55,832 nt of DNA, from assembly GCA_018699935.1 (NCBI GenBank), contig JABISF010000046.1, positions 1 through 55,832 on the forward strand. The letters are read 5' to 3'. This stretch comes from Flavobacteriaceae bacterium. GTDB lineage: Bacteria > Bacteroidota > Bacteroidia > Flavobacteriales > Flavobacteriaceae. The notes below the pieces were generated by a model. The model was not told the origin of the DNA and made no database searches. It saw only the letters and a list, made by a program, of their open reading frames with translations. A program made the translations under genes and the position numbers. Shown here one piece after another: positions 9,462 to 18,520 of the stretch; position 1 is the first letter of the stretch; each line of letters opens with the position of its first letter.

Positions 9462-9621
9462 GATGTGCTAATATAAATATTGCTCAAAGAACCTAAAATG
9501 CTTTGGCGGTCAAGAAATCAACAATTATCGATCCTTTTTTGTTAAAAAGTTATTTTCATTTCTAAAATAGCAGAAGTAGTGCGCCAATCAATTACATTTT
9601 TCTATATTTAAAACAAAAATC

Positions 9622-10020
9622 ATGCGAATATTTATCTTAACTCTAGTAAGCACCTTTTTTATGACTGCCTTTACTTCCTCGCCCATGCCGGACAACAGCA
9701 AAGGGCCTTTGGTACACACCGTATTTTTTTGGTTAAAAAATCCGGACAATGCCGCCGATCGCGCGGCCTTTGAAACCGCCATCAAAAAATTAATGGCCAC
9801 CAATCCGCAATCCATTGGAAATCATTTGGGAACACCCGCCGCCTCCGAAAAAAGAGATGTGGTGGACAATTCCTTTACCTATTGTTATGTAATGACTTTC
9901 CCTACTTTGGAAGCACAGGACACCTATCAAACGGATCCTACGCATTTACTTTTTATTGAAGAAGCTTCGCATTTGTGGGAAAAAGTGTTGGTATATGACT
10001 CGCTATCCATCACGGATTAA
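9622..10020 (+). CDS. Exported Dabb-domain (stress-responsive alpha/beta barrel) protein
   Basis: A 132-residue protein with a hydrophobic leader (MRIFILTLVSTFFMTAFTSS) and then a single Dabb domain that begins GPLVHTVFFWLKNPDN at about residue 28. The pattern of an N-terminal HTVFFWLK strand, a helix and a closing HLLFIEEASHLW segment is typical of the family. Dabb proteins form dimeric ferredoxin-like barrels; some are enzymes of polyketide cyclisation and most have no known role. It is monocistronic, followed directly by an intrinsic terminator at 10051-10078. The leader suggests export to the periplasm or membrane. Confidence 0.8.
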   Translation: MRIFILTLVSTFFMTAFTSSPMPDNSKGPLVHTVFFWLKNPDNAADRAAFETAIKKLMATNPQSIGNHLGTPAASEKRDVVDNSFTYCYVMTFPTLEAQDTYQTDPTHLLFIEEASHLWEKVLVYDSLSITD

Positions 10021-10050
10021 ACATATGTTTTTATTGAAATATTAAGGAAG

Positions 10051-10078
10051 GAAGCTGTTTTATACAGCTTCTTTTTTT
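10051..10078 (+). terminator. Intrinsic terminator after the Dabb gene
   Basis: Stem GAAGCTGT / ACAGCTTC with a five-base loop, followed by seven T. It ends the plus-strand Dabb transcript. The right half of the hairpin lies within the last codons of the convergent minus-strand yhhN-like gene, so the coding sequence and terminator overlap. Confidence 0.75.
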
Positions 10079-10707
10079 GTGCACGAATGAGCCAAAAGGA
10101 AAATAGCAACCCAATAAGTGCTTAGAATAAGAATCCCCGATCCGGCGAAAGATTGATAAAATTTATCCAAAGCGATTAAAGCATCCGAAATAAGAAATAA
10201 GGACACCGCCCCGCCTATTGCTTTAAAGGAAGGTTTATCAGCGTTTAAACGCAACGCAATTCCTTGCCAACTCATCAGCACGATTACCGTCATATAAAGA
10301 ATCACCGGAACGAAAAGCGTTCCCAGTTGGGGTGCCGTTAATACTAAAACAAGTGCCGCAAAAAGAACCAAAATCAGTCCCGTTTTTGGGGGCCATTGCC
10401 ATCCTTGTTGACTTTTGAAAGCCGCAATAAAAAACAGATGCGCGATCAAAAAAGCGGATAATCCAAAAACAAAAAACGAGGGAAAGAGCAACAATACATC
10501 TCCTATCAAGCAAAAAAACAAGCCCCATTGGATGCGTCCTCGATAGTTGTTATAAATATGCGCCGAAAAAAGAAATGTAAGACTGCCGATTAAGATCGTG
10601 GTGAGTGGCTTGAATACAAAGAAAAGCACTTGAAAATTGAAGAAATCAGCACCGATGGCCAATAAGGCGGATAGTAGAATAAGGGCGGTAAATAGTTTTT
10701 GATTCAT
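10060..10707 (-). CDS. YhhN-family lysoplasmalogenase-like membrane protein
   Basis: A 215-residue integral membrane protein with about seven or eight hydrophobic helices and few charges, matching the YhhN/TMEM86 family. Characterised members hydrolyse the vinyl-ether bond of lysoplasmalogens; whether this one does is inferred from the family only. Conserved polar positions within helices, such as GDVLLLFPS at about 69-77 and ISDALIALDKF near 172-182, fit. It is the second gene after ychF (19-base gap, same strand), so the two are likely cotranscribed. Its 3' end overlaps the terminator of the convergent Dabb gene. Confidence 0.8.
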   Translation of the reverse strand: MNQKLFTALILLSALLAIGADFFNFQVLFFVFKPLTTILIGSLTFLFSAHIYNNYRGRIQWGLFFCLIGDVLLLFPSFFVFGLSAFLIAHLFFIAAFKSQQGWQWPPKTGLILVLFAALVLVLTAPQLGTLFVPVILYMTVIVLMSWQGIALRLNADKPSFKAIGGAVSLFLISDALIALDKFYQSFAGSGILILSTYWVAIFLLAHSCTKKEAV

Positions 10708-10726
10708 TTACCACAAGATACTTCAT

Positions 10727-11821
10727 TTATACATTAAAACGAAAATGCATAACATCGCCATCTTTTACGATGTATTCCTTCCCTTCGACTCGCATTTTTC
10801 CGGCTTCTTTCACTTTAGCCTCAGTGCCATAATGAACAAAATCATCGTAAGCAATAACTTCTGCGCGTATAAATCCTTTTTCAAAATCCGTATGGATTAC
10901 CGAGGCCGCTTGTGGCGCAGTGGCTCCCACAGGAATCGTCCACGCACGAACTTCCTTGACCCCTGCAGTGAAATAGGTTTGTTGATTGAGTAGGCTGTAG
11001 GCACTGCGAATCAATTTGGCAGCTCCAGCTTCTTCCAGCCCTAAATCCTCCAAAAACAATTGTCGTTCTTCAAAGGAGTCCAATTCGTTGATATCTGCTT
11101 CTATACTCACCGCGAGAATAAGAATGGCTGCGTTTTCGTCTGCAACTTTTGCCTGAACCGCTGCCACATAATCATTTCCTGTTTTGGCTGCATTTTCATC
11201 CACATTGCAAACATACATTACGGGCTTATCGGTTATGAATTGTAGGGGTTTGATATAAGTCAATCGCTCTTCTTCCGAAAAGTCCATGGCTCTGACGTGT
11301 TGTGCTTGTTCCAAACCTTTTCGAACAGCCTCCAAAACAGCGACTTCCTTTTGTGCCTCTTTATTGCCGGTTCTAGCTGCACGTGACACTTTTTCGAGTT
11401 TCTTTTCCACCGTCTCCAAGTCTTTCAGCTGCAATTCGATGTCGATGGTCTCCTTGTCTCGAATGGGATCAACGCTCCCATCCACATGTACAATATTGTC
11501 ATTGTCAAAACACCGAAGCACGTGTAAAATGGCATCGGTTTCTCGGATGTTTGCTAAAAATTGATTGCCCAAACCTTCGCCTTTACTGGCACCTTTCACC
11601 AATCCTGCAATATCAACAATTTCCACTGTAGCAGGAACGACGCGTTCTGGTTGAACCAATTTTTCCAATTGTTTTAACCGCTCATCGGGAACATTCACAA
11701 CCCCAATATTGGGTTCTATCGTACAAAAAGGGAAATTTGCACTTTGCGCTTTGGCACTGGACAAACAGTTAAACAAACTCGATTTTCCAACGTTTGGAAG
11801 TCCAACGATACCTGCTTTCAT
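10727..11821 (-). CDS. ychF: Redox-responsive ATPase/GTPase YchF
   Basis: A 364-residue Obg-family P-loop protein that binds ribosomes and, unusually for the family, prefers ATP; it is linked to oxidative-stress responses. The P-loop GLPNVGKSS is at residues 7-15, the G3-like [10 protein letters not shown] at about 69-78, and the C-terminal TGS-like domain ends with [12 protein letters not shown]. The length is exactly the family size. A TATTTTTG promoter box at 11837-11844 lies 15 bases before the ATG. The yhhN-like gene follows after 19 bases. Confidence 0.95.
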   Translation of the reverse strand: MKAGIVGLPNVGKSSLFNCLSSAKAQSANFPFCTIEPNIGVVNVPDERLKQLEKLVQPERVVPATVEIVDIAGLVKGASKGEGLGNQFLANIRETDAILHVLRCFDNDNIVHVDGSVDPIRDKETIDIELQLKDLETVEKKLEKVSRAARTGNKEAQKEVAVLEAVRKGLEQAQHVRAMDFSEEERLTYIKPLQFITDKPVMYVCNVDENAAKTGNDYVAAVQAKVADENAAILILAVSIEADINELDSFEERQLFLEDLGLEEAGAAKLIRSAYSLLNQQTYFTAGVKEVRAWTIPVGATAPQAASVIHTDFEKGFIRAEVIAYDDFVHYGTEAKVKEAGKMRVEGKEYIVKDGDVMHFRFNV

Positions 11822-11836
11822 GGATTATAATTTCGG

Positions 11837-11844
11837 CAAAAATA
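11837..11844 (-). promoter_or_regulatory. -7 promoter element for ychF
   Basis: TATTTTTG on the minus strand, an exact TAnnTTTG match, ending 15 bases from the ychF ATG. It predicts a leader of about ten bases. Confidence 0.6.
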
Positions 11845-11922
11845 GGGTTTCTTTTGTATTTCTTTTTATCAATTATGCGTTAATTTGGTACACTAAAAAT
11901 TATTAAAATAGACTTAAAGCCT

Positions 11923-12762
11923 ATGAAAAAACAATTGATCATCCACGCCGATGATGCCGGATTGGCATGGTCTGAAAACCAAGCCACCCAAAAAGGAATG
12001 CTGGAAGGAAGTATAAGTTCGTGCAGTCTGATGGTGCCGTGTCCTTGGTTTTACAATATGGCGCAGTTCTGTTTACAAAACCCAGAATTGGATTATGGAA
12101 TTCATCTAACACTCACCGGGGAATGGAAAAGCTATCCTTTTCGGTCAGTTTTACCACCGGCTCAGGTTTCCAGCCTGTTGGATGAAAAGGGACATTTTTA
12201 TCCCAAACGAAATCAATTTTTAGAAAAGGTAAATGCAGCAGAAGCCTATCTTGAATTAAAAGCTCAAATTAACCGGGCGCTCTCTTTTGGGCTTGCTCCC
12301 TCCCATTTGGACTCGCATATGTTTACATTGGGCATGCGACAAGATTTAGTGGACGTCTATAGACAATTGGGAAAAGAATACCAACTTCCCATTTTGCTCA
12401 GCAAAAAGCTCATTAATTTAACTGGGGCGTCCGCCGACACTATAGATTTGGGCGATGCCACGGTCTATGAACAAATCTTTATGGGCGATTTTGAACTCTT
12501 CAATGGGCAAGGGCTGGCCAGCTATTACGACCGTGTGTTGGACAATTTGCCAGAGGGACTCTCGTTATTACTGATTCATCCGGCGGATCGGAGTGCCGAA
12601 ATGGATGAAATCACCATCGATCATCCTAATTTTGGCGCAGTCTGGCGTGCAGAAGATGCTACCTATTTCAGCAGTGCGCATTGTCGTGAAAAAATAAAAG
12701 CCAATGGTATTGAGCTGGTACACTGGGGCAGTCCTGACGTACTTAGTCAGTACCGTGCATAA
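11923..12762 (+). CDS. ChbG/YdjC-family carbohydrate deacetylase
   Basis: A 279-residue YdjC-type deacetylase, a family that removes acetyl groups from amino sugars such as chito-oligosaccharides using a divalent metal. The metal site is visible as HADDAG at residues 8-13 and [12 protein letters not shown] at about 125-136, with a late HPADRS at about 219-224. No signal peptide is seen. The gene stands alone on the plus strand, and its last 20 bases overlap the end of the convergent ferredoxin gene. The exact sugar substrate is not determinable here. Confidence 0.85.
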   Translation: MKKQLIIHADDAGLAWSENQATQKGMLEGSISSCSLMVPCPWFYNMAQFCLQNPELDYGIHLTLTGEWKSYPFRSVLPPAQVSSLLDEKGHFYPKRNQFLEKVNAAEAYLELKAQINRALSFGLAPSHLDSHMFTLGMRQDLVDVYRQLGKEYQLPILLSKKLINLTGASADTIDLGDATVYEQIFMGDFELFNGQGLASYYDRVLDNLPEGLSLLLIHPADRSAEMDEITIDHPNFGAVWRAEDATYFSSAHCREKIKANGIELVHWGSPDVLSQYRA

Positions 12763-13096
12763 AGCGTTGTTTGCCGAGCAAAGTCGTTTCGGATTCCACA
12801 TGGTCTTCATCGGGGATACAACAATCGACGGGGCAAACGGCAGCACATTGGGGTTCGTCATGAAAGCCTTTACATTCGGTACATTTGTCCGGTACTATAA
12901 AATAAAACTCATCGGAAACTGGGGTCTGAAAAGCCTCTGCATTGACCGCTTTTCCATTGGGTAAAACAACATCTCCGGTCAATTGAGTGCCGTCTTGAAA
13001 ACGCCAATCTTCTGCGCCTTCATAAATCGCTGTATTAGGACATTCGGGCTCGCAAGCGCCACAATTGATACATTCGTCGGTAATGATTATCGCCAT
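12743..13096 (-). CDS. Two-cluster 4Fe-4S ferredoxin
   Basis: A 117-residue electron carrier. Cluster ligands are Cys9, 12, 15, 19 ([11 protein letters not shown]) and Cys72, 75, 84, 88 ([17 protein letters not shown]). The insert of about 50 residues between the two motifs is usual for the YfhL/Bacteroidota ferredoxin group. The frame stays open 29 codons further upstream, but those codons run through a divergent promoter region, and the ATG at 13096 starting MAIIITDEC is the canonical start. It is divergent from the acyl-CoA reductase gene, with promoter boxes almost on top of each other. A redox partner role for that reductase is only an inference from position. Confidence 0.92.
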   Translation of the reverse strand: MAIIITDECINCGACEPECPNTAIYEGAEDWRFQDGTQLTGDVVLPNGKAVNAEAFQTPVSDEFYFIVPDKCTECKGFHDEPQCAAVCPVDCCIPDEDHVESETTLLGKQRFMHGTD

Positions 13097-13111
13097 CGCA
13101 ATTTTGTTCCT

Positions 13112-13129
13112 TAAATTTGCGCAAATGTA
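13112..13129. promoter_or_regulatory. Overlapping divergent promoters of ferredoxin and acyl-CoA reductase
   Basis: A plus-strand box TAAATTTG (13112-13119) and a minus-strand box TACATTTG (13122-13129) are two bases apart and face opposite ways. Together they create the perfect 12-base palindrome ATTTGCGCAAAT at 13115-13126. Two polymerases could not occupy both at once, so the genes are probably expressed in balance or in alternation. Confidence 0.6.
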
Positions 13130-13156
13130 AGGCTTATATTTTTTTAAACAAATTAA

Positions 13157-14182
13157 ATGGAACAACTCGAACAACGGATTCAAGCATTGTTAAATCTCGG
13201 GGAATTATTGGGAAATTACAAACTAGGAAATCCCTCCGATTCAACGCTTGAAAAAGCCGTTGAAGCGGCGCTAGCCAACAACCGTTGGTTTACCGAAGCA
13301 AGTATATGCCTTATGTTTGAAGCCTGGGCAACCGCTTTAACCAAAGCCAAGCTTCAACAGTGGTTGGCACCTTATGCCCTTCCCCATTCTCAACCCAAAA
13401 CAGTAGCACTCATCCTTGCAGGCAACATTCCTATGGTGGGCTTTCATGACGTTGTGAGTGTTTGGGTCAGTGGGCATCAGGCTGTGGTAAAAAACTCTGC
13501 TAAAGACCCTTTTTTGATTCCTTGGATGACTCACTATTTAGAAGCACAAACAGGGGTTCCCCAATTTCGTTATGTAAAAGAGAAAATCACCGATTTTGAT
13601 GCCGTTATTGCCACCGGATCCAACAATAGCGGGCGTTATTTTGAATATTATTTTAAAGACTTTCCTCGGATCATTCGAAAGAACAGAAATGGAATTGCTG
13701 TGCTTTCCGGGCATGAAACCCAAGAAGAACTTTTGGGTTTGGGACGAGACATACTACAGTATTTTGGTTTGGGTTGTCGCAATGTTTCAAAAATCTATAT
13801 TCCCAAAGACTATGACCTCAATGGTGTTTTCGGAGGGCTTTATCCGCATGCAGCGGTAATGGAAAACAACAAATACGCCAACAATTACGATTATAATAAA
13901 GCTGTTTGGTTGATGAGTGAATTCGATTTTTTGGAAAACGGTTTTTTTATGATTAAAGAAGATACAAGCTTTGCTGCACCCATTGCATGTTTATATTATG
14001 AATATTACGATACTATTGATCAAATAAAAACCATGCTCCAGCGCGACAATGAACAAATTCAATGCCTCGTGAGTCATTTGCGACTCCCCAACGCCCTGCC
14101 CTTCGGCACTGCGCAAAGCCCACAACTGTGGGAGTATGCGGATGATGTGGATACGCTTAAATTTTTATTAGAAAAAATTTAA
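13157..14182 (+). CDS. Acyl-CoA reductase (LuxC-like aldehyde dehydrogenase superfamily)
   Basis: A 341-residue protein of the acyl-CoA reductase family related to LuxC. It would reduce an activated acyl group to an aldehyde with NADPH. Visible features are the nucleotide-binding [14 protein letters not shown] at about 86-98, [13 protein letters not shown] at about 154-166 and the probable catalytic cysteine Cys207 in [10 protein letters not shown]. The gene shares a promoter region with the divergent ferredoxin and is followed by serC after 148 bases. The family is common beside serC and serA in Bacteroidota, but its physiological acyl substrate is not established. Confidence 0.82.
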   Translation: MEQLEQRIQALLNLGELLGNYKLGNPSDSTLEKAVEAALANNRWFTEASICLMFEAWATALTKAKLQQWLAPYALPHSQPKTVALILAGNIPMVGFHDVVSVWVSGHQAVVKNSAKDPFLIPWMTHYLEAQTGVPQFRYVKEKITDFDAVIATGSNNSGRYFEYYFKDFPRIIRKNRNGIAVLSGHETQEELLGLGRDILQYFGLGCRNVSKIYIPKDYDLNGVFGGLYPHAAVMENNKYANNYDYNKAVWLMSEFDFLENGFFMIKEDTSFAAPIACLYYEYYDTIDQIKTMLQRDNEQIQCLVSHLRLPNALPFGTAQSPQLWEYADDVDTLKFLLEKI

Positions 14183-14330
14183 GTAGGCTGGAGTACTGTT
14201 AACAATTCTGAAAAAAAATGCAGCCCAATCCGTTGTTTTCTTGATACGAATTGCAATATTTGCACCTTATAAATAAATAGCTATCATAAATCAAAATAGA
14301 ACTCTCCTGATTTTGTAAATATAACACCTT

Positions 14331-15395
14331 ATGAAAATACATAATTTTAGTGCCGGACCGTCTATTCTTCCTCAAGAAGTCATGCAGCAAGCTGCCGCCG
14401 CTGTACAAAATTTGGACAATAGCGGATTATCCCTTTTAGAGATTTCACACCGTAGCAAAGCTTTTGTTGCTGTGATGGACGAGGCTTGCGAAACAGCGAT
14501 TCGACTCACTGGATTGGAAAACAAAGGTTATAAAGCCCTTTTTCTGCAAGGTGGTGCAAGTCTTCAATTTTTGATGGTGGCCTACAATTTATTAGAAAAC
14601 AAAGCAGGCTATGTCAACACCGGAACTTGGTCCTCCAACGCTATTAAGGAGGCAAAAGCCTTGGGAACAGTCGTTGAACTGGCTTCGTCCAAAGAACAAA
14701 ATTTTAATTATATCCCCAAAGGGTTTGATATTCCCTCGGATTTGGACTATGTGCACCTAACCACGAACAACACCATTTTTGGTACCCAGCTTAAAACCAT
14801 TCCAGAAACTCCAGTGCCTTTGACGGCCGATATGAGTTCTGATATTTTTTCTCGAGAATGGGACTATTCAAAATTTGATTTATTTTATGCCGGAGCACAA
14901 AAAAACATGGGTCCTGCAGGAACTACTTTAGTTATTATTAAAGAGGCTTTGCTCGATAAAGTCAGCCGCCATATTCCCTCTATGTTGAAGTACAAAACAC
15001 ATTGGGAAAAAGACAGTATGTTTAATACGCCTCCCGTTTTTGCGGTATATACATCGCTCTTAAATCTTCGTTGGGTCGAGGCTCAAGGAGGCTTAAAAGC
15101 ACTTGGCGCAAAAAATGCCGCCAAGGCAAGCTTGATTTACGATGAGATTGATCGCAATTCCAAATTTGAGGGTTTTGCTGCCGTTGAAGATCGCAGTGCA
15201 ATGAATGCCACCTTTAATTTGGTCAACCCGGATGATGCCGAAGCTTTTGATAAGATATGGAACGCCGCCGGAGTGAGTGGTCTGAAAGGACATCGTTCGG
15301 TTGGAGGCTACAGAGCATCCATGTACAACGCACTTTCAATTGATAGTGTTCAAGTATTGGTGGATTGCATGCAAACCCTAGAAGAAAATTACTAA
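14331..15395 (+). CDS. serC: Phosphoserine aminotransferase
   Basis: A 354-residue PLP enzyme that converts 3-phosphohydroxypyruvate to phosphoserine in serine synthesis; it may also serve pyridoxal synthesis. It begins HNFSAGPSILP, the family start, with GGASLQF at about 74-80 and the PLP lysine Lys191 in YAGAQKNMGPAG. The C-terminal RSVGGYRASMYNA at about 323-335 holds substrate-binding arginines. Length is normal. serA follows 18 bases later, so both pathway steps are likely one operon. Confidence 0.96.
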   Translation: MKIHNFSAGPSILPQEVMQQAAAAVQNLDNSGLSLLEISHRSKAFVAVMDEACETAIRLTGLENKGYKALFLQGGASLQFLMVAYNLLENKAGYVNTGTWSSNAIKEAKALGTVVELASSKEQNFNYIPKGFDIPSDLDYVHLTTNNTIFGTQLKTIPETPVPLTADMSSDIFSREWDYSKFDLFYAGAQKNMGPAGTTLVIIKEALLDKVSRHIPSMLKYKTHWEKDSMFNTPPVFAVYTSLLNLRWVEAQGGLKALGAKNAAKASLIYDEIDRNSKFEGFAAVEDRSAMNATFNLVNPDDAEAFDKIWNAAGVSGLKGHRSVGGYRASMYNALSIDSVQVLVDCMQTLEENY

Positions 15396-15413
15396 AAATA
15401 TAATCTCAATAGT

Positions 15414-16364
15414 ATGAAAATTTTAGCCAACGACGGAATTTCACAATCCGGTATCGACGCATTGACCCAATCGGGATTTGAAGTCATCACTGTAAATGTT
15501 GCTCAAGAGCAATTGGTCGACTATATCAACACCAATAATATTGTTGGGCTTTTGGTGCGCAGTGCTACCACCGCCCGCAAAGAACTTATTGATGCGTGCC
15601 CCAACCTAAAACTCATCGGTCGCGGGGGCGTGGGTATGGACAATATTGACGTGGACTATGCAAAATCAAAAGGTTTGCATGTGATTAACACTCCAGCTTC
15701 CTCTTCGGCTTCTGTAGCAGAATTGGTTTTTGCGCATTTATACGGCGGAGTACGCTTTTTATATGATGCCAATCGCAATATGCCCTTGGAAGGCGAATCG
15801 AACTTTAAAGGTTTGAAAAAGGCTTATGCCAAAGGCGTTGAACTCCGAGGGAAAACCTTGGGGGTCATTGGTTTCGGTCGAATCGGTCAAGAGGTAGCGA
15901 AAATAGGTTTGGGTGTGGGCATGAAGGTTGTTTATACCGACCCTTTTATGGGAAAAGCAACGGTCAATGTTAGTCTCTTTAACGGAGAAAGTATTGCTGT
16001 ACATCTCAACAGTGACAGTATGGATCAGGTACTCGCCGAATCCGATTTTATCAGTTTGCACATTCCTGCACAAAAGAATTATGTGATTGATGCTGCAGCC
16101 CTTGCCAAAATGAAAAAAGGTGCCGCTTTGGTCAATGCTGCTCGTGGCGGTGTGGTGGACGAAGTTGCCTTGGTCGCTGCCTTAGACAGTGGTCATTTGT
16201 CTTTTGCTGCTTTGGATACTTTTGAAAACGAACCTCGTCCGGAAGTGCAGCTATTGATGCATGCTAAAATTTCCTTAACACCTCACATCGGAGCAGCCAC
16301 CCTCGAGGCGCAGGATCGTATTGGTGAGGAATTGGCGGCCCAAATCGGTCAACTACTTAAATAA
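15414..16364 (+). CDS. serA: D-3-phosphoglycerate dehydrogenase (short form)
   Basis: A 316-residue D-2-hydroxyacid dehydrogenase that oxidises 3-phosphoglycerate, the first step of serine synthesis. The NAD-binding GFGRIGQ is at about 153-159, catalytic Arg244 is in NAARGGVVDE, and the catalytic His291 follows in TPHIGAAT. It ends after the catalytic domain, so it lacks the regulatory ACT/ASB domains of the long forms and is probably not inhibited by serine through an ACT domain. It is directly downstream of serC. Confidence 0.92.
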   Translation: MKILANDGISQSGIDALTQSGFEVITVNVAQEQLVDYINTNNIVGLLVRSATTARKELIDACPNLKLIGRGGVGMDNIDVDYAKSKGLHVINTPASSSASVAELVFAHLYGGVRFLYDANRNMPLEGESNFKGLKKAYAKGVELRGKTLGVIGFGRIGQEVAKIGLGVGMKVVYTDPFMGKATVNVSLFNGESIAVHLNSDSMDQVLAESDFISLHIPAQKNYVIDAAALAKMKKGAALVNAARGGVVDEVALVAALDSGHLSFAALDTFENEPRPEVQLLMHAKISLTPHIGAATLEAQDRIGEELAAQIGQLLK

Positions 16365-16370
16365 GTTCTA

Positions 16371-16700
16371 TTGTATTTTGATCGGTTAAAAGCAAAATGG
16401 GACATCCAATCCAACGTCCAATTTGTAATTATTTTTATCGTTTTTGGACTTACCGGCTCGCTGAGTCTTCGCGTTGCTAAACCCGTATTACATTTTTTCC
16501 ATATTACCTTAGAAAATTTTCAAAGCCTGCCACTCGGCGGGCTTTGGTATTGGACGCTTCGAATCCTTATCATTTTTCCCGTGTATCAAATCCTCCTACT
16601 TTTGATCGGCACCGTTTTTTTTCAATTTAAATTCTTCTGGAATTTTGAAAAGAAAATTCTCCGTAGGATAGGATTTAAAAGGTTTTTTAAGGAGGAGTAG
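16371..16700 (+). CDS. Small membrane protein (DUF6787-like)
   Basis: A 109-residue protein with two strong hydrophobic helices (about 18-40 and 62-90) flanked by a basic N-terminal segment and a strongly basic C-terminal tail. It resembles the DUF6787 group that often follows serA in Bacteroidota; no function is known. The only usable start is a TTG at 16371, six bases after the serA stop, because a stop codon precedes it and no ATG follows until well into the protein. Probably translated as the third gene of the serC-serA operon. Confidence 0.7.
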   Translation: MYFDRLKAKWDIQSNVQFVIIFIVFGLTGSLSLRVAKPVLHFFHITLENFQSLPLGGLWYWTLRILIIFPVYQILLLLIGTVFFQFKFFWNFEKKILRRIGFKRFFKEE

Positions 16701-16754
16701 GGTTTCCTTTTTATTGATAATATTTTAAAATTTCCTCATGCATCTCGATGCTAA

Positions 16755-16925
16755 ACAGGCCTAATTCTCCCCCGCTATCGTGTGTTTGAAGCGAGGACTG
16801 AAATTATTACAGCCTCAAAAAACATTGTTTTTGCGACCCAATACCAAGAAGATGAGGTTTATCCTCAATACAGAAAAATCATAATAAGGGATTATAAAAT
16901 TCTTTACAAGGAACTTGAGAATTAA
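16755..16925 (+). pseudogene. RelE/ParE-type toxin remnant (C-terminal half)
   Basis: No intact gene lies between 16701 and 17249. The frame 16761-16925 reads the C-terminal part of a RelE/ParE-family toxin, with segments ATQYQEDEVYPQYRKIIIRD and YKILYKELEN that match the last strands of that fold. It has no start, is preceded by an in-frame stop at 16752, and ends at a TAA. In the same frame the next codons read IYIMNV, as expected for the family's last strand, so the TAA looks like a nonsense mutation within the old gene. Nothing resembling its N-terminal half or an antitoxin is visible upstream. Confidence 0.6.
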
Positions 16926-17040
16926 ATTTATATCATGAATGTGATTTGTTTATTAGCAAAATAACTGGTTACACCCGCTAGTGTGCGTCTAGCTGTCGGT
17001 AGAAAGGTTTGAAACCTATGCTGTTTTCATAGCTATCTGA

Positions 17041-17193
17041 ATCCCCGTTACCCATGATTACAAAAAAGGAATGCTTGTTTTGGATCAAATCAGAACGGTA
17101 GATAAGCTTAGAATCATCAGGTTTTATAAAAAACTTACCCCCAACGAAATAAAGAAATGCAAAAGTGTACTTAAAGAATCCTACGTCGATTAA
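17041..17193 (+). pseudogene. MazF/PemK-type toxin remnant (C-terminal end)
   Basis: The frame 17041-17193 carries the signature C terminus of a MazF/PemK endoribonuclease: KKGMLVLDQIRTVDKLRI followed by KLTPNEIKKCKSVL, ending at a TAA. The motif VLDQIRTVDK is highly characteristic. The N-terminal two-thirds, with the RNA-cutting residues, is absent, and an in-frame TGA ends the open stretch at 17038-17040, so the protein cannot work. It lies 115 bases after the ParE-like remnant, with no recognisable antitoxin. The spacer 16926-17040 shows no other gene that I can identify. Confidence 0.62.
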
Positions 17194-17225
17194 AAAATCA
17201 TCAAATATTTAATCTTAATTAAAGC

Positions 17226-17248
17226 TTCATCGAGCTTGTCGAGATGAA
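17226..17248. repeat. Short imperfect palindrome (possible dispersed repeat)
   Basis: An imperfect inverted repeat with outer arms TTCATC / GATGAA and inner TCGA / TCGA around GCTTG. It sits directly after the folE stop at the edge of the toxin-remnant interval. The shape resembles dispersed palindromic repeats of flavobacteria, but only one copy was seen in the window. Confidence 0.35.
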
Positions 17249-17249
17249 C

Positions 17250-17831
17250 CTACAATATCAAATTTAAAAACTCATTTCGGGTATCGGTTTCTTTAAAAGC
17301 TCCTCTAAACCCGGAAGTGGTGGTGGTAGAATTTTGTTTTTGAACCCCACGCATCATCATACACATATGACTGGCTTCAATCACCACGGCCACTCCAAGG
17401 GGGTTGAGCGTGTCGTTGATACAATCCAAGATTTGTTCGGTCAATCGTTCTTGCACCTGCAATCTTCGTGCAAAAACATCCACCACTCGGGGTAACTTAC
17501 TCAGGCCTACAATATGCCCATTGGGAATATAGGCAATATGAACTTTCCCAAAAAAGGGCAACAAATGATGCTCACAAAGCGAATAGAGCTCAATATCTTT
17601 AACAATGACCATTTCGCTATAACTTTCTTCAAACATGGCACTTTGCAAAATCTGCTTCGGATCCATTTCATACCCCTTGGTCAAAAACTTCATGGCTTTG
17701 GCAGCACGTTCTGGGGTTTTTAACAAACCTTCTCGTTTATGATCTTCTCCCAAAAGCTGCAAGATATCTTCGTAATTTGTCTTTATTTCGTCAGTGATTG
17801 AAACAGTATCGATGTTAAAATTTTCGTCCAT
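17250..17831 (-). CDS. folE: GTP cyclohydrolase I
   Basis: A 193-residue enzyme that opens GTP to 7,8-dihydroneopterin triphosphate, the first step of folate synthesis. The zinc ligands Cys86, His89 ([12 protein letters not shown]) and Cys157 (SHMCMMMRG) are all present, as are the family segments [10 protein letters not shown] at about 38-47 and [11 protein letters not shown] at about 113-123. Length fits the catalytic core. It follows msrA on the same strand by 11 bases and is probably cotranscribed. The stop borders the degraded toxin interval. Confidence 0.96.
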   Translation of the reverse strand: MDENFNIDTVSITDEIKTNYEDILQLLGEDHKREGLLKTPERAAKAMKFLTKGYEMDPKQILQSAMFEESYSEMVIVKDIELYSLCEHHLLPFFGKVHIAYIPNGHIVGLSKLPRVVDVFARRLQVQERLTEQILDCINDTLNPLGVAVVIEASHMCMMMRGVQKQNSTTTTSGFRGAFKETDTRNEFLNLIL

Positions 17832-17842
17832 GTTTATTTTTA

Positions 17843-18373
17843 TTATTTAATATAGTCTTTAAAATAAGTTTCCAATTTTTGAATCTTAGGAGTGATTACA
17901 AAGGCACAATAGGATTGTTCTTTGTTTTGGTTGTAATAGTCATAGTGCTCCCCCTCCGCCTTGTAAAACGCTGTAGCTTCCATAACTTCGGTCACTATGG
18001 AATCCGAAAAAACGTTGGCGGTTTCCAATTGTTTGATCAATGATTCAATCACCGTTTTTTGTTCGGGCTTTGTATAATAAACCCCCGATCGATATTGGGT
18101 TCCTACATCGTTGCCTTGGCGATTCAAGGTGGTGGGATCGTGCGTGTTAAAAAAGATAAACAACAATTGAGTCAAAGCGATTTTGGTTTCTTCAAAAACT
18201 ACCTGTATCGCTTCCGTATGCCCGGTTCTTCCGGTGCAAACTTCCCGGTAGGCAGGATTTTTAATGGTCCCGCCAATATAGCCTGGAACGACTTCCAAAA
18301 CTCCATCAATACGTTGAAAAACGGCTTCGGTACACCAAAAACAACCGCCTGCTAAATAAATTGTAGTGTTCAA
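17843..18373 (-). CDS. msrA: Peptide methionine sulfoxide reductase A
   Basis: A 176-residue repair enzyme that reduces methionine-S-sulfoxide in proteins. The catalytic motif [11 protein letters not shown] at residues 9-19 contains the nucleophile Cys11 and a second cysteine, Cys14. TGHTEAIQV at about 50-58 and the YRSGVYY segment at about 91-97 are also typical. No signal peptide, so cytoplasmic. A TATATTTG box at 18390-18397 lies 16 bases upstream. folE follows after 11 bases. Confidence 0.95.
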   Translation of the reverse strand: MNTTIYLAGGCFWCTEAVFQRIDGVLEVVPGYIGGTIKNPAYREVCTGRTGHTEAIQVVFEETKIALTQLLFIFFNTHDPTTLNRQGNDVGTQYRSGVYYTKPEQKTVIESLIKQLETANVFSDSIVTEVMEATAFYKAEGEHYDYYNQNKEQSYCAFVITPKIQKLETYFKDYIK

Positions 18374-18389
18374 TATAAATCTTGTTAAA

Positions 18390-18397
18390 CAAATATA
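18390..18397 (-). promoter_or_regulatory. -7 promoter element for msrA-folE
   Basis: TATATTTG on the minus strand, an exact TAnnTTTG match ending 16 bases before the msrA ATG. A weaker plus-strand box, TACTTTCG at 18505-18512, lies in front of the divergent ABC ATPase gene. Confidence 0.55.
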
Positions 18398-18520
18398 CTT
18401 AATATTTAAACGAAAGTCGCTGTGCTTAAACGAAATATTAGAATGGAATAGAAAAGAACACTATTCTACAACATCAGAGGCTTGTAAAGCATACAAAAAA
18501 GAAGTACTTTCGAAACTTCG

